Below, piece by piece: positions 61,221-64,000 of a DNA stretch of 64,000 bases. Numbering within the stretch: position 1 is the stretch's first letter; every line of letters begins with the position of its first letter. The notes under the pieces were generated by a model. It did no database searches. It was not told the origin of the DNA and saw only the letters and a program-made list of their open reading frames with translations. A program made the position numbers and the translations under genes. This DNA comes from Sphingopyxis jiangsuensis (GTDB taxonomy: Bacteria; Pseudomonadota; Alphaproteobacteria; Sphingomonadales; Sphingomonadaceae): NCBI RefSeq assembly GCF_016734905.1, contig NZ_JAERPO010000002.1, positions 1,011,524-1,075,523 on the forward strand, read 5' to 3'.

Positions 61221-63314
61221 TCAGGCCATCTTGGCCTTCACTTCTTCGGCGACGTTGGTCGGCACTTCTTCGTAATGCGAGAATTGCATCGAATATTGCG
61301 CACGGCCCTGCGTGAAAGAGCGCAGCTGGTTCACATAGCCGAACATGTTCGCCAGCGGCACCATGGCCTCGACAACCTGCGCGTTACCGCGGCTGTCGGT
61401 GCCCTGGATCTGGCCGCGACGGCTGTTGAGGTCGCCGATCACGTCGCCCATGAATTCCTCGGGCGTGACAACTTCGACCTTCATCACCGGCTCGAGCAGC
61501 TTGATGCCTGCCTTTGCCGCGACTTCGCGCATGGCTGCGCGGCCCGCGATTTCGAACGCCAGCGCCGACGAGTCGACGTCGTGGTAGGCACCGTCGACGA
61601 GCTTGATCTCGAAGTCGATGATCGGGAAGCCGATCATGTGCCCGTTCTCGGCCGATTCGCGCATGCCCTTCTCGACCGACGGGATATATTCGCGCGGAAT
61701 GTTGCCGCCCTTGATCTCGTCGATGAAGGTGATGCCGCTGCCGCGTTCGCCGGGCGCAACCTCGATCTTCACGCGGCCGAACTGACCCGAACCACCCGAC
61801 TGCTTCTTGTGGGTGTAATCGACGGCCACCGGCTTCGCGAGGCTTTCGCGATACGCCACCTGCGGCGCGCCGACATTCGCCTCGACCTTGAACTCGCGCT
61901 TCATGCGATCGACGAGGATGTCGAGGTGAAGCTCGCCCATGCCCTTGATGATCGTCTGACCCGATTCATGGTCGGTCGAAACGCGGAAGCTGGGGTCCTC
62001 GGCGGCCAGACGATTGAGCGCGACGCCCATCTTTTCCTGGTCGGCCTTGGTCTTGGGCTCGACCGACAGCTCGATGACCGGCTCGGGGAATTCCATACGC
62101 TCGAGGATGATCGGCGCGCTCGTGGCGCAGATCGTATCGCCCGTCGTGGTTTCCTTGAGGCCGGCGAGCGCAACGATGTCGCCCGCATAGGCTTCTTCGA
62201 TGTCCTCACGGCTGTTCGCATGCATCAGAAGCATACGGCCGATCTTTTCCTTCTTGTCCTTCACCGAGTTCAGATAGGTGCCTTTCGACAGCGTACCCGA
62301 ATAGATGCGCGCGAAGGTGAGCGAGCCGACGAACGGGTCGTTCATGATCTTGAACGCGAGCATCGAGAGCGGCGCCGAGTCCGACGTCGCGCGCGAATCG
62401 GCTTCTTCCGAATCGGGGTTGATGCCCTGAACGTCGGGGATGTCGAGCGGCGAAGGCAGATAGTCGACAACGGCGTCGAGCAGCGGCTGAACGCCCTTGT
62501 TCTTGAATGCCGAGCCGCAGAGCACGGGCACGAACGACTGGTTCAGCGTGCCCTTGCGGATCAGCGCCTTCAGCGTCGCGACGTCGGGCTCTTCGCCTTC
62601 GAGATAGGCCATCATCGCATCGTCGTCCTGTTCGACGGCGAGCTCGATCAGCTTCTGGCGATATTCGGCCGCCTTGTCGGCGAGGTCCGCGGGGACGTCG
62701 ACATATTCGAACTCGGCCCCGAGGCTTTCATCCTTCCAGATGATGCCGCGGTTGTTGACGAGATCGACGAGGCCCTTGAAATCGCCTTCGGCGCCGATGG
62801 GAAGGTACAGAACAGCCGGCGTCGCGCCGAGGCGATCGATGATCGTCTGGACGCAATAATAGAAATCGGCGCCGGTGCGGTCGAGCTTGTTGATGAAGCA
62901 CATCCGCGGAACCTTGTACTTGTCCGCCTGACGCCACACGGTTTCCGACTGCGGCTCGACGCCAGCCACGCCGTCAAACGCCGCGACCGCGCCGTCGAGG
63001 ACGCGCAAGCTGCGCTCGACTTCAATCGTGAAGTCGACGTGTCCGGGGGTGTCGATGATGTTCAGGCGATGCTCGGGGCCATTGCCCTCTTCGGCTTTCC
63101 ACAAGCAAGTGGTGGCCGCGGACGTGATGGTGATGCCGCGCTCCTGCTCCTGTTCCATCCAGTCCATCGTCGCGGCGCCGTCATGGACTTCGCCGATCTT
63201 GTAGGACTTGCCGGTGTAGTAAAGGATACGCTCGGTCGTCGTGGTCTTGCCGGCGTCGATGTGCGCCATGATACCGAAATTGCGATAGCGTTCGAGCGGA
63301 TGGCTGCGTGCCAT
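61221..63314 (-). CDS. fusA: Elongation factor G
   Basis: EF-G drives translocation. The 697-residue product starts [21 protein letters not shown] motifs are [23 protein letters not shown] and NKLDRTGAD. Five domains of ordinary lengths can be traced, ending [16 protein letters not shown]. It is 122 bp after rpsG. Confidence 0.98.
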   Translation of the reverse strand: MARSHPLERYRNFGIMAHIDAGKTTTTERILYYTGKSYKIGEVHDGAATMDWMEQEQERGITITSAATTCLWKAEEGNGPEHRLNIIDTPGHVDFTIEVERSLRVLDGAVAAFDGVAGVEPQSETVWRQADKYKVPRMCFINKLDRTGADFYYCVQTIIDRLGATPAVLYLPIGAEGDFKGLVDLVNNRGIIWKDESLGAEFEYVDVPADLADKAAEYRQKLIELAVEQDDDAMMAYLEGEEPDVATLKALIRKGTLNQSFVPVLCGSAFKNKGVQPLLDAVVDYLPSPLDIPDVQGINPDSEEADSRATSDSAPLSMLAFKIMNDPFVGSLTFARIYSGTLSKGTYLNSVKDKKEKIGRMLLMHANSREDIEEAYAGDIVALAGLKETTTGDTICATSAPIILERMEFPEPVIELSVEPKTKADQEKMGVALNRLAAEDPSFRVSTDHESGQTIIKGMGELHLDILVDRMKREFKVEANVGAPQVAYRESLAKPVAVDYTHKKQSGGSGQFGRVKIEVAPGERGSGITFIDEIKGGNIPREYIPSVEKGMRESAENGHMIGFPIIDFEIKLVDGAYHDVDSSALAFEIAGRAAMREVAAKAGIKLLEPVMKVEVVTPEEFMGDVIGDLNSRRGQIQGTDSRGNAQVVEAMVPLANMFGYVNQLRSFTQGRAQYSMQFSHYEEVPTNVAEEVKAKMA

Positions 63315-63436
63315 GGTCTTTTCCTTGGACTTGGGGGGAGGCTTTGGAGGCCGCCCCCGATATAGGAAGAATGATTACATTTGCGAGACGCCGAAGCGCC
63401 CGCGCAAATTACCAGCGGAGTCTAACCTGCCCGCTG

Positions 63437-63907
63437 TTACCAGCGGTAGTGGCTGAAAGCGCGGTTGGCTTCCGCCATGCGGTGCGTGTCTTCGCGCTTC
63501 TTCACCGCGTTGCCGCGGTTGTTCGACGCATCAAGCAGCTCGCCCGAGAGGCGCGCGGCCATCGTCGTTTCGCTGCGGTTACGCGCGGCCGTGATCAGCC
63601 AGCGGATCGCGAGCGCCTGCGCGCGGTCCGGACGGACTTCGACGGGAACCTGATAGGTCGCACCGCCGACGCGGCGGCTGCGCACTTCGATGTTCGGGCG
63701 GATGTTCGCCAGCGCTTCGTGGAACACGCCGAGCGGTTCCTTCTTGGCGCGAGCTTCGACCGATTCGAGCGCACCGTAAACGATGCTTTCGGCGACGGAC
63801 TTTTTCCCGTCGAGCATGACGCTGTTCATGAATTTCGACAGCACGACATCCCCGAAACGGGGATCGGGCAGGATTTCGCGGCGTTCGGGACGACGACGAC
63901 GAGCCAT
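63437..63907 (-). CDS. rpsG: 30S ribosomal protein S7
   Basis: S7 nucleates assembly of the small-subunit head. The 156-residue product starts [20 protein letters not shown] and includes [20 protein letters not shown] and the end [13 protein letters not shown]. It is the last gene of the window; rpsL, which normally precedes it, must lie beyond the end. Confidence 0.98.
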   Translation of the reverse strand: MARRRRPERREILPDPRFGDVVLSKFMNSVMLDGKKSVAESIVYGALESVEARAKKEPLGVFHEALANIRPNIEVRSRRVGGATYQVPVEVRPDRAQALAIRWLITAARNRSETTMAARLSGELLDASNNRGNAVKKREDTHRMAEANRAFSHYRW

Positions 63908-63928
63908 AGGTAATTCCTTTTACAACAG

Positions 63929-63957
63929 CATCCCGGCGCAAGAGCGACCTCGGGATG
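63929..63957. repeat. Inverted repeat between rpsL and rpsG
   Basis: CATCCCG and CGGGATG, 7-bp arms with a 15-base loop, in the leader before rpsG. The rest of the last 93 bases holds no gene that I can see; the arms resemble the half-site of the 42222-42249 palindrome. Confidence 0.4.
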
Positions 63958-64000
63958 ATCAAATAGCCGAGGAGTGAATGGATCCCGGACGAAATCGCCT

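Noticed and set aside
63908-64000. End of rpsL at the window edge
   Set aside because: The last 93 bases contain no frame with the S12 C-terminus (lysine-rich ending); rpsL must start and end outside the window.

Overview
The window reads as ordinary, gene-dense chromosome of a high-GC alphaproteobacterium, most likely Sphingomonadaceae and Sphingopyxis-like. The support is the alphaproteobacterial cell-cycle genes (mipZ, divK), MmcB next to ssb, a combined phosphoglucomutase/phosphomannomutase of the PgmG kind, a FemAB-like PF04339 protein, an RGG-rich N-terminal extension on ribosomal protein S5, and GC-rich palindromic repeats between genes. The genus is inferred from protein resemblance recalled from memory, not from a search. 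I see no prophage, plasmid, CRISPR array, transposase, rRNA or tRNA.

Layout. 1-10.1 kb: end of feoA and feoB (ferrous iron uptake), ssb-mmcB (DNA repair), ribD-ribE (riboflavin), an acyl-CoA thioesterase, and two divergent peptidases (cytosolic aminopeptidase P and an exported oligopeptidase B). 10.1-20.7 kb: HAD hydrolases, rpmJ, galE, rpoN-lptB, pgmG, mipZ/panC, and a small Sel1 protein with a CtrA-like box upstream. 20.8-28.8 kb: divK, rpmG, a TonB-type protein, gltX, nadE/prs, a cupin, a TetR regulator with its probable operator, and a HisN-type phosphatase. 28.9-34.3 kb: rpmI-rplT and pheS-pheT, then DUF1272, a fragment of pheT, and mntP. 34.3-44.7 kb: an HWE-type hybrid histidine kinase, glnD and mutS (overlapping), and maeB. 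44.7-47.2 kb: bamE, a cytochrome bc1 assembly chaperone, a DUF177 protein and a START-like secreted protein.

47.2-64 kb is one long minus-strand translation block. Read in the direction of transcription it runs rpsG, fusA, tuf, rpsJ, rplC-D-W-B, rpsS, rplV, rpsC, rplP, rpmC, rpsQ, rplN-X-E, rpsN, rpsH, rplF, rplR, rpsE, rpmD, a DUF1737 gene, rplO, secY and adk. This is the fused str-S10-spc arrangement with three departures: a 308-bp non-coding interval between rpsJ and rplC, a DUF1737 gene between rpmD and rplO, and no rpsM-rpsK-rpoA-rplQ after adk.

The most notable things lie between genes. A short palindromic repeat (core TAGGGTC-AG-GACCCTA) supplies the stop codons of neighbouring genes. 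A near-identical fragment of the pheT 3' end sits downstream of pheT, on the far side of a DUF1272 gene. A strong plus-strand terminator near 5.5 kb has no gene in front of it and suggests a small RNA. No clearly new multi-gene system was found.
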